The notes under the pieces are model-generated. The model was not told the origin of the DNA. It ran no database searches and was given only the letters and a program-made list of their open reading frames with translations. The translations under genes were made by a program, and so were the position numbers. Below are positions 21,457-29,713 of a stretch of 33,989 bases of DNA, one piece after another (the stretch's first letter is position 1; each line of letters opens with the position of its first letter). This stretch comes from Bacteroidetes bacterium HGW-Bacteroidetes-10 (lineage in GTDB: Bacteria > Bacteroidota > Bacteroidia > Bacteroidales > UBA932): positions 1-33,989 of the forward strand of contig PHDT01000023.1 of NCBI GenBank assembly GCA_002842695.1. Reading direction: 5' to 3'.

Positions 21457-23156
21457 TGAATATTGGAAAAAATATTCTTAAAGTGGCGATAGTATTTGTC
21501 GCCACTTTTTGCATGGGTACCCTGAATCTTTCATCGCAAACCTACCGCCTTCCGCTTAATCTGGCTCCTTCACTTTCCGGAAACTTTGGGGAGCTGAGGG
21601 CAACTCACTTTCACGGAGGTTTGGATTTTCGTGTGGGGGGAGTTTCAGGAGCTCCTGTTTATGCTGTTATGGATGGTTATATTTCAAGGCTTTCAGTATC
21701 ACCTTCTGGCTACGGGCATGCTCTCTACATTCAGCATCCAAACGGAAGGACCACAGTGTACGGCCATCTGATGGCATATTCTCCTGCAGTTGAAAAGTGG
21801 GTAAGAAATAATCAGTACGAAAAAGAGAGTTTTTCTGTGACTCTTTACCCGGATTCAACGATGTTTCGTGTTAAGAAGGGAGATCTGCTGGGTAAGGCCG
21901 GGAACACAGGCTCTTCAGGAGGACCTCACCTGCACTTTGAGATCAGAAATTCAGAAACTGAGATAACTCTTGATCCTGCAAAGGAGTGTAAGTACTCTGT
22001 TACTGATAACATTCCTCCTTTAGTTGAGAGGATTTCACTTTATGGGATCTCAAACAGTTCAAACCTTCCGGTGAGAACTTTTATAAAGAGTATTTCGGCT
22101 GCAGAGAAGCTGCCGGTTGAGGTTTCAGATACTTTCTATGTTGCTGTGGGAGCAATTGACAGGATGAATGCATCCGGAGCCCGCTTTGCGGTTTATGCAT
22201 ACAGGTACTACCTGGACAATGAGCAGATATTCAGCTTTAATACAGGCGGCATTTCATTTGAAAAAGGGCGGTATATTAATTCAATCCTTGAGTATCCGCA
22301 GAAAGAGAACTTTGGCAGAAGTATGATTAAAAGCTGGGTAGAGCCGGGTTCTGCTCTTAAGGGAAATATCCGTTCAAAAAATGAGGGTCTCTTTGTTCTG
22401 ATGGATAATGTTGAGCACACTGTAAGAGTTGAACTGGAGGACAACTCCGGAAATAAAACGGCAAAGAGTTTCAGAGTAAAGCGTAATTCCCGCCTCAGAC
22501 CGGCACTGCCAGATTCGGCTATGCTTTCCGCAGGTGTGCTGATGCCGTGGTACCTCCCAAATATCTGGGAAAATGGAAATTTAAGGGTTGAGCTTCCGGT
22601 GGGTTCGCTCTACAGTTCTGTGCTTTTTACTTCAGACAGCGTTCCTGCCCCTCCGGGAGGATTTCCGGTCTGGAGAGTTCACAACAGTTCAACTCCTGTT
22701 CATTCGGGTGCCAGAATCTCAATAAGGGCAGCTGTTCCATCTGATTTAAAAGAGAAGGCGTTTATTGCATCTGTTTCTGAAAACGGCCGTCTCTCATACA
22801 GGGGCGGAGAGTGGAAAGGGGAGCGGCTGGAAACCGGCCTTGGTCAGTTTGGAAAATATACGATTGCTTATGACACTGTTAAACCAAAAATTCTGCCTGC
22901 ACTTAAAGAGGGAGAAAATCTGGCCGGACGCAAAAGCATAAGATTTACTATATTTGACGAAATGTCGGGAATATCTTCATACAGGGTAACCGTAGACGGC
23001 AAATGGGTACTGGCTTCTTATGACCCAAAGAGCAGGTCGCTGGTTGCAGAACTTGACAGAGTGGTTACTCAAAGAGGCAAAAGACATACTGTTGAGGTAA
23101 CGGTATCCGACAGCAGAGCGAACAGTACAACCGTAACAAGGGAATTTATATGGTAA
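21456..23156 (+). CDS. Exported M23-family metallopeptidase
   Basis: 566 residues. Signal peptide NILKVAIVFVATFCMGTLNLSS. The LytM/M23 domain is close to the N-terminus: THFHGGLDF (H53, D57), VYGHL (H104) and GPHLHFE (H158, H160), so all zinc and catalytic residues are present. The remaining 400 residues are beta-rich and contain no repeats I recognise. Predicted to cut peptidoglycan cross-links or peptide stems in the periplasm. Translationally coupled to dnaJ (TAATG) and overlapping anmK by 7 bp; linkage to anmK fits a cell-wall turnover theme. Confidence 0.9.
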   Translation: MNIGKNILKVAIVFVATFCMGTLNLSSQTYRLPLNLAPSLSGNFGELRATHFHGGLDFRVGGVSGAPVYAVMDGYISRLSVSPSGYGHALYIQHPNGRTTVYGHLMAYSPAVEKWVRNNQYEKESFSVTLYPDSTMFRVKKGDLLGKAGNTGSSGGPHLHFEIRNSETEITLDPAKECKYSVTDNIPPLVERISLYGISNSSNLPVRTFIKSISAAEKLPVEVSDTFYVAVGAIDRMNASGARFAVYAYRYYLDNEQIFSFNTGGISFEKGRYINSILEYPQKENFGRSMIKSWVEPGSALKGNIRSKNEGLFVLMDNVEHTVRVELEDNSGNKTAKSFRVKRNSRLRPALPDSAMLSAGVLMPWYLPNIWENGNLRVELPVGSLYSSVLFTSDSVPAPPGGFPVWRVHNSSTPVHSGARISIRAAVPSDLKEKAFIASVSENGRLSYRGGEWKGERLETGLGQFGKYTIAYDTVKPKILPALKEGENLAGRKSIRFTIFDEMSGISSYRVTVDGKWVLASYDPKSRSLVAELDRVVTQRGKRHTVEVTVSDSRANSTTVTREFIW

Positions 23157-24220
23157 TAAAAATTATCGGTCTTATGTCCGGCACATCGCTGGACGGGCTT
23201 GACATCTGCTACACTAAGTTCAGCTACGACAAAGAGAGCGGAAAGTGGAACTACACAATACTTGCGGCTGAGGATGAACAGTACCCGGAAGAGCTGAAGC
23301 ATCAGCTTGCGACAGCTCAGAGTATGACAGCAGAGGAGTATGCACTGCTCAACTCAGACTACGGACTCTATCTTGGACGCAGAGTAAAGGCCTTTATAGA
23401 GCGTACAGGGGCCTCACCCAGGTATATTGCATCACACGGCCACACAATATTTCATCAGCCTTCAAAACGCTTTACAACGCAGATAGGCTCGGGTGCCGGG
23501 ATTGCTGCAGAGAGCGGGGTAGACACAATATGCGATTTCAGAACTGTTGATGTTGCACTTGGCGGGCAGGGAGCTCCGCTGGTTCCTGTAGGGGACAGAA
23601 ATCTCTTTTCTGAATATTCATATTGCCTTAATCTGGGCGGGTTTTCCAATATCTCATCGGATGGTGCGAACGGCAACAGAGTTGCTTATGACATATCTCC
23701 AGTTAATTATGTGCTTAATCACTATACCAGGCAGATTGGGCTTGATTATGACAAGGACGGAGAAATTGCCCGCAGCGGCAATGTAAATTCTGCTCTTCTT
23801 GAAAGGCTGAATAATCTCTCTTTTTACAGTCAGAAGGGACCAAAATCGCTCGGAAGGGAGTGGGTAGTGGGTGAGGTTATTCCTCTGATAGATGCATCTG
23901 CTGTTTCAATGGAGGACAAACTGGCAACATTCTGTGAGCATGTGGCTGTACAGATATCAAAGCATATAAGCGGTGGAAGCGTTCTTCTTACGGGCGGAGG
24001 TGCATTTAACAGGTATCTTGTTGAGAGAATGCAGGCTAATGCACCGCAGTGCAAATACTTTGTTCCGGATGCAAGAACAGTTAACTTCAAGGAGGCTCTT
24101 ATTTTTGCATTTCTTGGAGCTCTCTGGGCTGCAGATATGCCAAATTGCCTGAGCTCCGTAACGGGTGCAAAATATGATAATATTGGCGGTGCGCTTTATA
24201 AAAGTGGAATAAAGAGATAA
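23150..24220 (+). CDS. anmK: Anhydro-N-acetylmuramic acid kinase
   Basis: 356 residues, near the family norm of about 370. Cleaves and phosphorylates 1,6-anhydro-MurNAc to MurNAc-6-phosphate in peptidoglycan recycling. Conserved blocks: IGLMSGTSLDGLDICYTKF (ATP-binding), ASHGHTIFHQP, TICDFRTVDVALGGQGAPLVPVGDRNLF (contains the catalytic Asp), NLGGFSNIS, YDISPVNYVLNH and VLLTGGGAFNRYL. It overlaps the end of the M23 peptidase gene, and the two products would act on the same polymer. Confidence 0.94.
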   Translation: MVIKIIGLMSGTSLDGLDICYTKFSYDKESGKWNYTILAAEDEQYPEELKHQLATAQSMTAEEYALLNSDYGLYLGRRVKAFIERTGASPRYIASHGHTIFHQPSKRFTTQIGSGAGIAAESGVDTICDFRTVDVALGGQGAPLVPVGDRNLFSEYSYCLNLGGFSNISSDGANGNRVAYDISPVNYVLNHYTRQIGLDYDKDGEIARSGNVNSALLERLNNLSFYSQKGPKSLGREWVVGEVIPLIDASAVSMEDKLATFCEHVAVQISKHISGGSVLLTGGGAFNRYLVERMQANAPQCKYFVPDARTVNFKEALIFAFLGALWAADMPNCLSSVTGAKYDNIGGALYKSGIKR

Positions 24221-24225
24221 TATTT

Positions 24226-24256
24226 TTTGGTATCTTAAATATAATTTCTATTTTTG
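24226..24256 (+). promoter_or_regulatory. Predicted rplS promoter
   Basis: TTTG (24226-24229) and TATTTTTG (24249-24256) with a 19-bp spacer are the best Bacteroidota-type promoter in the window. The predicted start near 24260 gives a leader of about 70 nt that could hold ribosomal-protein autoregulation, but I see no assignable structure. Confidence 0.65.
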
Positions 24257-24330
24257 CAGTCCCAAAATAATAATGCAACCTCTTATACGAACCTGGGTGT
24301 CTGTAATGTTGCGCAAATACAGTTTTTACA

Positions 24331-24708
24331 ATGGATTTAATTAAAATTGCAGAACAAGCATTTGCCGGTGAGGTAAAAGTTTTTCCGGATTTCAAAGCCG
24401 GGGACACTGTTACAGTTACCTACAAAATCAAAGAGGAAAGTAAAGAGCGTCTTCAGAACTATCGTGGCGTTGTTATACAGAGAAGAGGAACCGGTACCAC
24501 CGAGACCTTTACTGTTCGCAAAATGTCAAACGGAGTTGGTGTTGAGAGAATTTTTCCTATTACATCTCCTTTCATCGAAGCTATTGAAGTTAACAAGAGA
24601 GGTAAAGTACGTCGTGCAAGAATCTTCTATCTGAGAAACCTGACCGGTAAAAAGGCTCGTATCAAAGAGAGAAAATACACAGCACCTCCTAAGAATACAG
24701 CGGAGTAA
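24331..24708 (+). CDS. rplS: 50S ribosomal protein L19
   Basis: 125 residues, slightly longer than E. coli L19 because of a short C-terminal extension (APPKNTAE). Located at the 30S-50S interface. Diagnostic blocks: [52 protein letters not shown] and [24 protein letters not shown]. It has its own promoter and is followed 14 bp later by tRNA-Arg on the same transcript. Confidence 0.97.
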   Translation: MDLIKIAEQAFAGEVKVFPDFKAGDTVTVTYKIKEESKERLQNYRGVVIQRRGTGTTETFTVRKMSNGVGVERIFPITSPFIEAIEVNKRGKVRRARIFYLRNLTGKKARIKERKYTAPPKNTAE

Positions 24709-24721
24709 ATCTCCACTTTCT

Positions 24722-24795
24722 GGCCCCGTAGCTCAACTGAATAGAGTATCTGACTACGGATCAGACGGTTACAGGTTTGAATCCTGTCGGGGTCA
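24722..24795 (+). tRNA. tRNA-Arg(ACG)
   Basis: 74 nt with a complete cloverleaf. Acceptor GGCCCCG pairs with CGGGGTC (one G-U), the D-arm is GCTC/GAGT, and the anticodon stem TCTGA/TCAGA encloses CTACGGA with anticodon ACG. T-arm is ACAGG-TTTGAAT-CCTGT. CCA is not encoded. It follows rplS directly. Confidence 0.95.
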
Positions 24796-24800
24796 CAAAA

Positions 24801-24833
24801 ACGACAATTGATTGATATCAGTTGTCGTTTTTT
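24801..24833 (+). terminator. Terminator after rplS-tRNA-Arg
   Basis: ACGACAATTGAT pairs with ATCAGTTGTCGT (one G-T) and is followed by a T-run, 5 bp after the tRNA. Confidence 0.85.
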
Positions 24834-24892
24834 GCGTTCATACCTGTCCTTGCCGGGCTCTGAGTCCGGCTCTGTGCCTCCCCGGCCCTATG

Positions 24893-24996
24893 CCTCAGAG
24901 GTAAAGTGTCAAATCATTGAACATTAGTGTTCTACAATATTTTTGCAATTTCTTTAACTCATTATTTTACAGCAATTTGACACTTTACCTCTGAGG
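24893..24996. repeat. Long inverted repeat related to composite repeat copy 2
   Basis: CCTCAGAGGTAAAGTGTCAAA (24893-24913) is a perfect reverse complement of 24976-24996 with a 62-nt loop. The inner part AAGTGTCA followed by ATCATTGA is shared with the second pair of copy 2 at 11287, whereas the outer part differs but still pairs (CCTCAGAGG in place of CCCCTGGGG). Short outer arms ATACCTGTC (near 24840) and GACAGGTAT (near 25033) flank it. Confidence 0.85.
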
Positions 24997-25058
24997 TAAT
25001 GCATTTGTGGAACGATAATTGTTTTGTGTAAGACAGGTATCATTTAATACACTGTATC

Positions 25059-25760
25059 ATGAAAAAACTAATACTAATTGCTGCTCTTTTTATCGGTAGC
25101 TTTTTTGCACCCACAGCAGCAGATGCTCAGATTGACATCAGAGTAAATATCGGCCTTCAGCCTATATGGGGACCTGTTGGATATGATTATGTAGAATACT
25201 ACTATATCCCCGAACTTGACATTTACTACTTTGTTCCCGGTGAGCAATTCATATACATGGTAAATGGCAGATGGGTTGCCAGATCTTATCTTCCTGCACG
25301 CTACAGGGACTTTGATTTTTTCAGAACCAGAGTAGTTGTTATTAATGAATACAGACCTTTCCTGCGACACAGCGAAATAAGGAGGATGTTCTCAAACTAC
25401 CGCGACTTCAGACCTTATATAACCATTCGCGACATTCGTGACCCGCGATATTACATCAACAGGCACCATCCGGAACACAGAAACTGGAAAAAGATGGAGC
25501 GCGACAGGCGTAACGACTATTACAAAAACCACAGAGACAACGACCGCGACCATGACCGTTACTACAGAGACAATGATCGCAACAAGGATTGGAGAAAGGA
25601 GCGTGAGAAGCAGTTGCAAAAGGAGCGCGAGCAGCGTGATGAGCGTTACAAACGTGACAACAACCGTGACAACAACCGCGACAAAAAAGGAGATGACCGC
25701 AAGAGTAAAAACAAACCCGAAGAGGGACCAAGACTCAAATACAAAAGAACATACAACTAA
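25059..25760 (+). CDS. Exported protein with Tyr-rich and highly charged halves
   Basis: 233 residues, family not recognised. Signal peptide KLILIAALFIGSFFAPTAADA with likely cleavage after ADA. The first half is rich in Tyr, Pro and Trp (VGYDYVEYYYIPELDIYYF). The second half, from about 135, is dominated by Asp, Arg, Lys and Asn with repeated DRD/NDRD/DNNRD units and no hydrophobic core, likely disordered. No cysteines after the signal and no enzymatic motif. Similar exported proteins are common in Bacteroidota; I infer a periplasmic or envelope role. It stands alone with its own terminator. Confidence 0.8.
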   Translation: MKKLILIAALFIGSFFAPTAADAQIDIRVNIGLQPIWGPVGYDYVEYYYIPELDIYYFVPGEQFIYMVNGRWVARSYLPARYRDFDFFRTRVVVINEYRPFLRHSEIRRMFSNYRDFRPYITIRDIRDPRYYINRHHPEHRNWKKMERDRRNDYYKNHRDNDRDHDRYYRDNDRNKDWRKEREKQLQKEREQRDERYKRDNNRDNNRDKKGDDRKSKNKPEEGPRLKYKRTYN

Positions 25761-25782
25761 TAAACTGTCCTTAATTATACAG

Positions 25783-25812
25783 AAGCTGCCGGAAAGATCC
25801 GGCAGCTTTTTT
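25783..25812 (+). terminator. Terminator after the exported charged protein
   Basis: AAGCTGCCGGA pairs perfectly with TCCGGCAGCTT (11 bp, 4-nt loop) and is followed by a T-run. Confidence 0.9.
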
Positions 25813-25836
25813 GTTTTACATTGACAACGCAGTTTA

Positions 25837-25857
25837 CCCCTGGGGAAAAGTGTCAAA
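25837..25857. repeat. Solo arm of the long inverted repeat
   Basis: Carries CCCCTGGGGAAAAGTGTCA, identical to the left arm at 11287-11305, but no complementary arm is found within a few hundred bases. It abuts the 3' end of the next minus-strand gene. Confidence 0.75.
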
Positions 25858-25864
25858 CGCAAAT

Positions 25865-26260
25865 TCACATGTCAGAAGTGAACCAAGCAATAGCAAGAAC
25901 AATTACCCCAAAAATTACTGTTGCAGGCTGCATCCATGATATATAACCAATGATTGACACCTGAACGGCTATCCAGGTAAAGGCTAAAAGTGCAGTTAGC
26001 ATTGAGATAAGTCTTGCTCTTTTCCAGTTGGCAAAGTTTGCAACGGAAGCAGTCAGAAATGAACCGCCCATAACTATCAGCAGAAAAAGGCTGGGAATTA
26101 AATATGAGTCAAAAGGGCTCCCTTCGAGCCACTCCAGAGGAACTCCTTCTGCTCCGGCAAGTCCGTAATATCCGCCGCCAAAAGCATTCAGCGCAGCAAA
26201 AGCAAAGAGTACTCCCAGAATATATCTGAGGGTTTTTGAGGTTTTGTTGTTGATTTTCAT
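25865..26260 (-). CDS. Small integral membrane protein, unknown function
   Basis: 131 residues with four predicted membrane helices (about 13-32, 52-72, 83-103, 108-127). There is a Gly-rich start (AFGGGYYGLAGAEGVP) after the first helix. No motif of a known transporter or enzyme. It is 15 bp downstream of the acetyltransferase gene on the same strand, so probably cotranscribed. A DoxX-like four-helix architecture is conceivable but not supported by any motif. Confidence 0.75.
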   Translation of the reverse strand: MKINNKTSKTLRYILGVLFAFAALNAFGGGYYGLAGAEGVPLEWLEGSPFDSYLIPSLFLLIVMGGSFLTASVANFANWKRARLISMLTALLAFTWIAVQVSIIGYISWMQPATVIFGVIVLAIAWFTSDM

Positions 26261-26275
26261 AGTCAGGAAAAATTA

Positions 26276-26764
26276 TCAGAGGTTTTTTTGCATCCAGATG
26301 ATATCAAACTGAACTCCTCCCTTGGTAATTATCTTTCCGAAACGCCCGCACTGGCTAAAGCCGTGTTTCTTGTGAAATGAGAGGCTTTGAGCATTTTCGG
26401 AGGAGATACTTGCAAGGATATACCTGATTCCCATTTTTCTCGCCTCTTCTTCCAGTTTTTCCAGCGCAAGCTTCCCAATCCCCTTTCCTGTAAATCCCTC
26501 TTTGATGAAATAGGTAATTTCTGCAGTCTCTTTGAATGTGGAGTGAGGGTTGTATGCCTTTAAAAAGCAAAATCCGGCAATTTCATCTTCAACAAAGATT
26601 GTGTATGCCGGAAACCCCTTCGTATGCTCCATGAACTTTTCAAAGTATTCGTGAGGCATAATTTTCTCAGGATATGCCGCAAGACTGTTCTCAATGTAAA
26701 AGTTGTAAATGTTCATTACGCCTTCGCAATGATCAAATGACATAGGCTTAAATGATGTTTTCAT
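26276..26764 (-). CDS. GNAT-family N-acetyltransferase
   Basis: 162 residues. Acetyl-CoA-dependent acyl transfer. Acceptor unknown; the overall pattern resembles phosphinothricin or L-amino-acid N-acetyltransferases (MNIYNFYIENSLAAYPEK, YFIKEGFTGKGIGKLALEKLEEEARKMG, SENAQSLSFHKKHGFSQCGRFGKI). The acetyl-CoA-binding QxxGxG/A-type loop is FTGKGIGK near residue 91-98. Full-length single domain. First gene of a short two-gene unit with the membrane protein. Confidence 0.85.
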   Translation of the reverse strand: MKTSFKPMSFDHCEGVMNIYNFYIENSLAAYPEKIMPHEYFEKFMEHTKGFPAYTIFVEDEIAGFCFLKAYNPHSTFKETAEITYFIKEGFTGKGIGKLALEKLEEEARKMGIRYILASISSENAQSLSFHKKHGFSQCGRFGKIITKGGVQFDIIWMQKNL

Positions 26765-26876
26765 AACTTTAAATATTTAAAGGAGCATTTTCAGTACAAA
26801 TTAAATCAAAAGTCAGATAACAATTATATTTTTGGTCCGTTAATCTGGAGTTTTAGTTAAAACTTTTTAAGATTCC

Positions 26877-28193
26877 CTACCGGGTTTTAAGCAGATTCTC
26901 AAACCATACAGCTGTAGCCGGGTTGCTTTTTTTACTAATTAAAGAGAGCAGTTCTGCAGTTGTTGAGATATTTTGTTTAATAATAGTGCCATACAGTTCA
27001 ATGAACTGCTCTTTCCCAATTTTTTGCTCCAGCTCACTGAGCAGTACGGCACCCTTATCATATATAACCTTGTTTACAGTTTTGTAGTCAGAGCCGTTTC
27101 TGTCAAAGTTCCAGATAGCCGGAGTTGAGTCAGAATTTTCTTTTTTAATCTCTATCAGTCTGTTGAATGTCTCATTTCCCTCACTCTCTCTTAATATCAT
27201 CATTGCACTGTATTCGGCAAAACTTTCGTTGAGCCAGTCTTCCCAGGTTGCCGGATTTGCCCTGAACCACCAGAGATGAGCAATTTCATGAGCAAAATAT
27301 CGTTTCAAAGGAATTTTATTCAGCTTATATTTTTCCTGATCAATTCCGCCAAGAACAATGCCGCCCATTCTTGCATATCCTCCCCCCATTGTTCGCTGCG
27401 ATTCAATAATTGTGACATCTGACATAAGTTCCTCACCTGTCCACTCCTCCATCAGAGATATCATATTACTCACCTCTTCAGATAACTCCTCTGCAAATTC
27501 ATTGCTGAAATTTTTATGATATATACTGATCCCGGCATCGGGGGTTCTTCCTGCAATATGTTTAATATCTCTTGACATGCAAACCACAATATCTGTAGTG
27601 GGATTGCGCGAAATAATTCTTGTCACCTCCTCTCTTTTTTCAACATCCCCAAGACCAAAAATTTCATATCCGGGCACATTATTTATGGTTACATTAAAAG
27701 TAAATAGCCTCGCGCCAAGCGGGCTGTAAGGAAACCAGGGAAGGTAAAGGCCTATTTCTGTCCAGTCAGCGCCGGTTACATTAGCGAACATATTTGAGGG
27801 TAATGTGCTGAGTTTTCCTTTATATGAGAATACAATTTCTGCGAATTTTCCCATCCCCTTTACCTGAGCTGCCTTAAGGCTGATTTTTCTTGCCATGGGC
27901 ATAAAGCGGCTATCGGATGTATCTGATATGACAGAATCGCACTTTGTGCCGTTAATACACATTTTTTCGATTGTCATATTACTGTCCAGGTATATGAACA
28001 GCTCCTTATCTTTAAAGTTTTCAAGATTGATTTCCAGTTTACCCTTAACAGATACATCTCCTGAAGCGGGATCAATATTGAGTACAATGTCGTAGTGAGA
28101 ATATTTGTTCAATTTTTCTCCCAGGCATAGAAATCCCATTTCTATAAAAATCAGTAATGTTAATGGTATGATAAGAAAATTGATTTTTTTCAT
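26877..28193 (-). CDS. Exported M1-like metallopeptidase (gluzincin)
   Basis: 438 residues. N-terminal signal or anchor (INFLIIPLTLLIFIEMGFLCL). The first 200 residues form an M1-like beta domain. The zinc site is HEIAH (H302, E303, H306) with the third ligand E323 in WLNES, 16 residues after HEIAH rather than the usual 18. The exopeptidase GxMEN motif is not present; YARMGGIVLGG occupies that place. Shorter than full M1 aminopeptidases (about 600-900), lacking the C-terminal helical domain. Proteolysis is likely; aminopeptidase activity is doubtful. Divergent from the beta-propeller gene. Confidence 0.82.
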   Translation of the reverse strand: MKKINFLIIPLTLLIFIEMGFLCLGEKLNKYSHYDIVLNIDPASGDVSVKGKLEINLENFKDKELFIYLDSNMTIEKMCINGTKCDSVISDTSDSRFMPMARKISLKAAQVKGMGKFAEIVFSYKGKLSTLPSNMFANVTGADWTEIGLYLPWFPYSPLGARLFTFNVTINNVPGYEIFGLGDVEKREEVTRIISRNPTTDIVVCMSRDIKHIAGRTPDAGISIYHKNFSNEFAEELSEEVSNMISLMEEWTGEELMSDVTIIESQRTMGGGYARMGGIVLGGIDQEKYKLNKIPLKRYFAHEIAHLWWFRANPATWEDWLNESFAEYSAMMILRESEGNETFNRLIEIKKENSDSTPAIWNFDRNGSDYKTVNKVIYDKGAVLLSELEQKIGKEQFIELYGTIIKQNISTTAELLSLISKKSNPATAVWFENLLKTR

Positions 28194-28274
28194 GTTTGTA
28201 TTGAATATTCAGTACAATAGACGATAACCTTCAAAAAAAAGTTGCAATTTTGAATTAAATATTGTCAATTTATT

Positions 28275-29312
28275 ATGAAAAAGCTTTTCTTTTCTCTTCT
28301 TCTATCGATATCGGTTCTGGAAATAAGTGCTCAGCAAGTTAAGTCATCTGTTTCTGTTAATGAGTCAATTCAAGGATTATACTTTGGACTAAGCCAGCCG
28401 GCAAATATTCCTGAACTCTTTGCTCCTGAAATTGTATCAGATGAATTATCCAACAGGGATGTTGCTATTTCAAACGACGGAAAGGAGATATACTTTGGGA
28501 TTTCAACTCCTGATTTCAGATATGCCGCAATTGTTGTTTCTGAAATGAAGAACGGACTCTGGAGCAAACCAGAGGTCGCATCTTTCTCCAGAGATTCAAG
28601 ATACAAGTTTGTTGAGCCGGCCTTTAGTCCTGACGGAAAGAGGCTTTATTTTGTATCAGATATGCCCAAAGCAGGTAACGAAAAGCCTGGTGATGAAGAT
28701 ATCTGGTATGTAGAAAGAACTCCTCAAGGCTGGAGTTCTCCGGTTAATATTGGTAGTCCCGTTAATACAGACGGAGGTGAATTTTTCCCATCTTTCACAA
28801 AAAATGGAGACATGTACTTCACAAGAAACGAGGCAGGAGTAAGAACTTCATTTATTTTTAAAGCTGTTTATAAAGATGGTAATTTCGTAACTCCTGAAAA
28901 GCTTCCTGAACAGATTAATTGCGGGATTGACAGGTTTAATGCATACATTTTTCCTGACGAATCCTTTGCAGTTGTACCTGCAGTAGATGTAGAGCCTGGA
29001 TTAAACGGAGCTTTCTATTACATTGTATTCAGAAATAATGATGGGTCATGGGAAAAACCTGTTAATATGGGCAAAGAGTTCAATACTCCGGTAGGAAGGG
29101 GATGGTCATTTTATATATCACCCGACAGAAGGTTTGCATTTTTCATGGCAACACTTAGAAAGACAGAATCTGGACATCCTGAAGTATTAAGTGTTGATTT
29201 TTTAAAATCTGAGTTTGCAAAACCTCAAAACGGGAATCCGGATATTTACTGGATAAGCACGGATGTTATAAGAAAGCTTGCAGCAGCGAATGGTAAGGAG
29301 ATTTTAAAATAA
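28275..29312 (+). CDS. Exported beta-propeller (PD40/TolB-like) protein
   Basis: 345 residues. Signal peptide KLFFSLLLSISVLEISAQ. Contains several WD40-like/PD40 blades: RDVAISNDGKEIYFGIS, VEPAFSPDGKRLYFVSD, FPSFTKNGDMYFTRN and YISPDRRFAFFMA. These are the pattern of TolB-type propellers that bind peptides or polymers in the periplasm. W/P repeats such as WSKPEV and WSSPVN suggest strand ends. No OmpA domain follows. The ligand is unknown. It is transcribed divergently from the M1-like peptidase with an 81-bp gap. Confidence 0.82.
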   Translation: MKKLFFSLLLSISVLEISAQQVKSSVSVNESIQGLYFGLSQPANIPELFAPEIVSDELSNRDVAISNDGKEIYFGISTPDFRYAAIVVSEMKNGLWSKPEVASFSRDSRYKFVEPAFSPDGKRLYFVSDMPKAGNEKPGDEDIWYVERTPQGWSSPVNIGSPVNTDGGEFFPSFTKNGDMYFTRNEAGVRTSFIFKAVYKDGNFVTPEKLPEQINCGIDRFNAYIFPDESFAVVPAVDVEPGLNGAFYYIVFRNNDGSWEKPVNMGKEFNTPVGRGWSFYISPDRRFAFFMATLRKTESGHPEVLSVDFLKSEFAKPQNGNPDIYWISTDVIRKLAAANGKEILK

Positions 29313-29325
29313 TTACCCAGCCTCA

Positions 29326-29676
29326 TTATTTTCCGGGGTTTTTATGTTTTTTTGGCTTTGGAAACGGAAGCTCTTTGTAAGCGGCCCTTAAAAGCTCGGC
29401 AAGGAAATCCCTGTCTTCAATTTTGTCACCAATTACAAACCAGCCATTTGCTCCGGGAAAAGGAGAGCCCTCGACAGCAGGAGAGTCTGTCAGCCTTTCA
29501 ATTACCTCTCTGCCTGCCTCAGTTGGTTTAATAAAGAGATTGTTGTCACATATGAGAGCAACAACCTTGTCTTCAAGATAGACTACATATTCACCCATCA
29601 TCTTTCTGAATCTGACAGGGCCTGCACCCTCCATCTGTCCAACTGCGAAAAGTGCGTAATCCTGAGTTGTTCCCAT
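29326..29676 (-). CDS. TfoX N-terminal domain protein
   Basis: 116 residues. The TfoX/Sxy N-terminal domain is seen in RKMMGEYVVYLEDKVVALICDNNLFIKPTEAGREVIE and ELLRAAYKELPFPKPKK. In gammaproteobacteria TfoX domains promote competence gene expression, but stand-alone N-terminal domains occur widely and their role is not established. No C-terminal helix-hairpin-helix half is present. Single gene; it ends 13 bp from the propeller gene, convergent with it. Confidence 0.85.
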   Translation of the reverse strand: MGTTQDYALFAVGQMEGAGPVRFRKMMGEYVVYLEDKVVALICDNNLFIKPTEAGREVIERLTDSPAVEGSPFPGANGWFVIGDKIEDRDFLAELLRAAYKELPFPKPKKHKNPGK

Positions 29677-29713
29677 AATTCCCGGTTGATATTATTGTTT
29701 TTATTTTAACGTT

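Noticed and set aside
25392-25868. 158-codon hydrophobic frame antisense to the charged exported protein
   Set aside because: Runs of Val/Leu arise from the reverse complement of Asp/Arg/Asn codons; the plus-strand gene has a clear signal peptide and terminator.
29326-29676. Competence regulator
   Set aside because: Only the TfoX N-terminal domain is present and no competence genes are nearby; a regulatory role cannot be supported.
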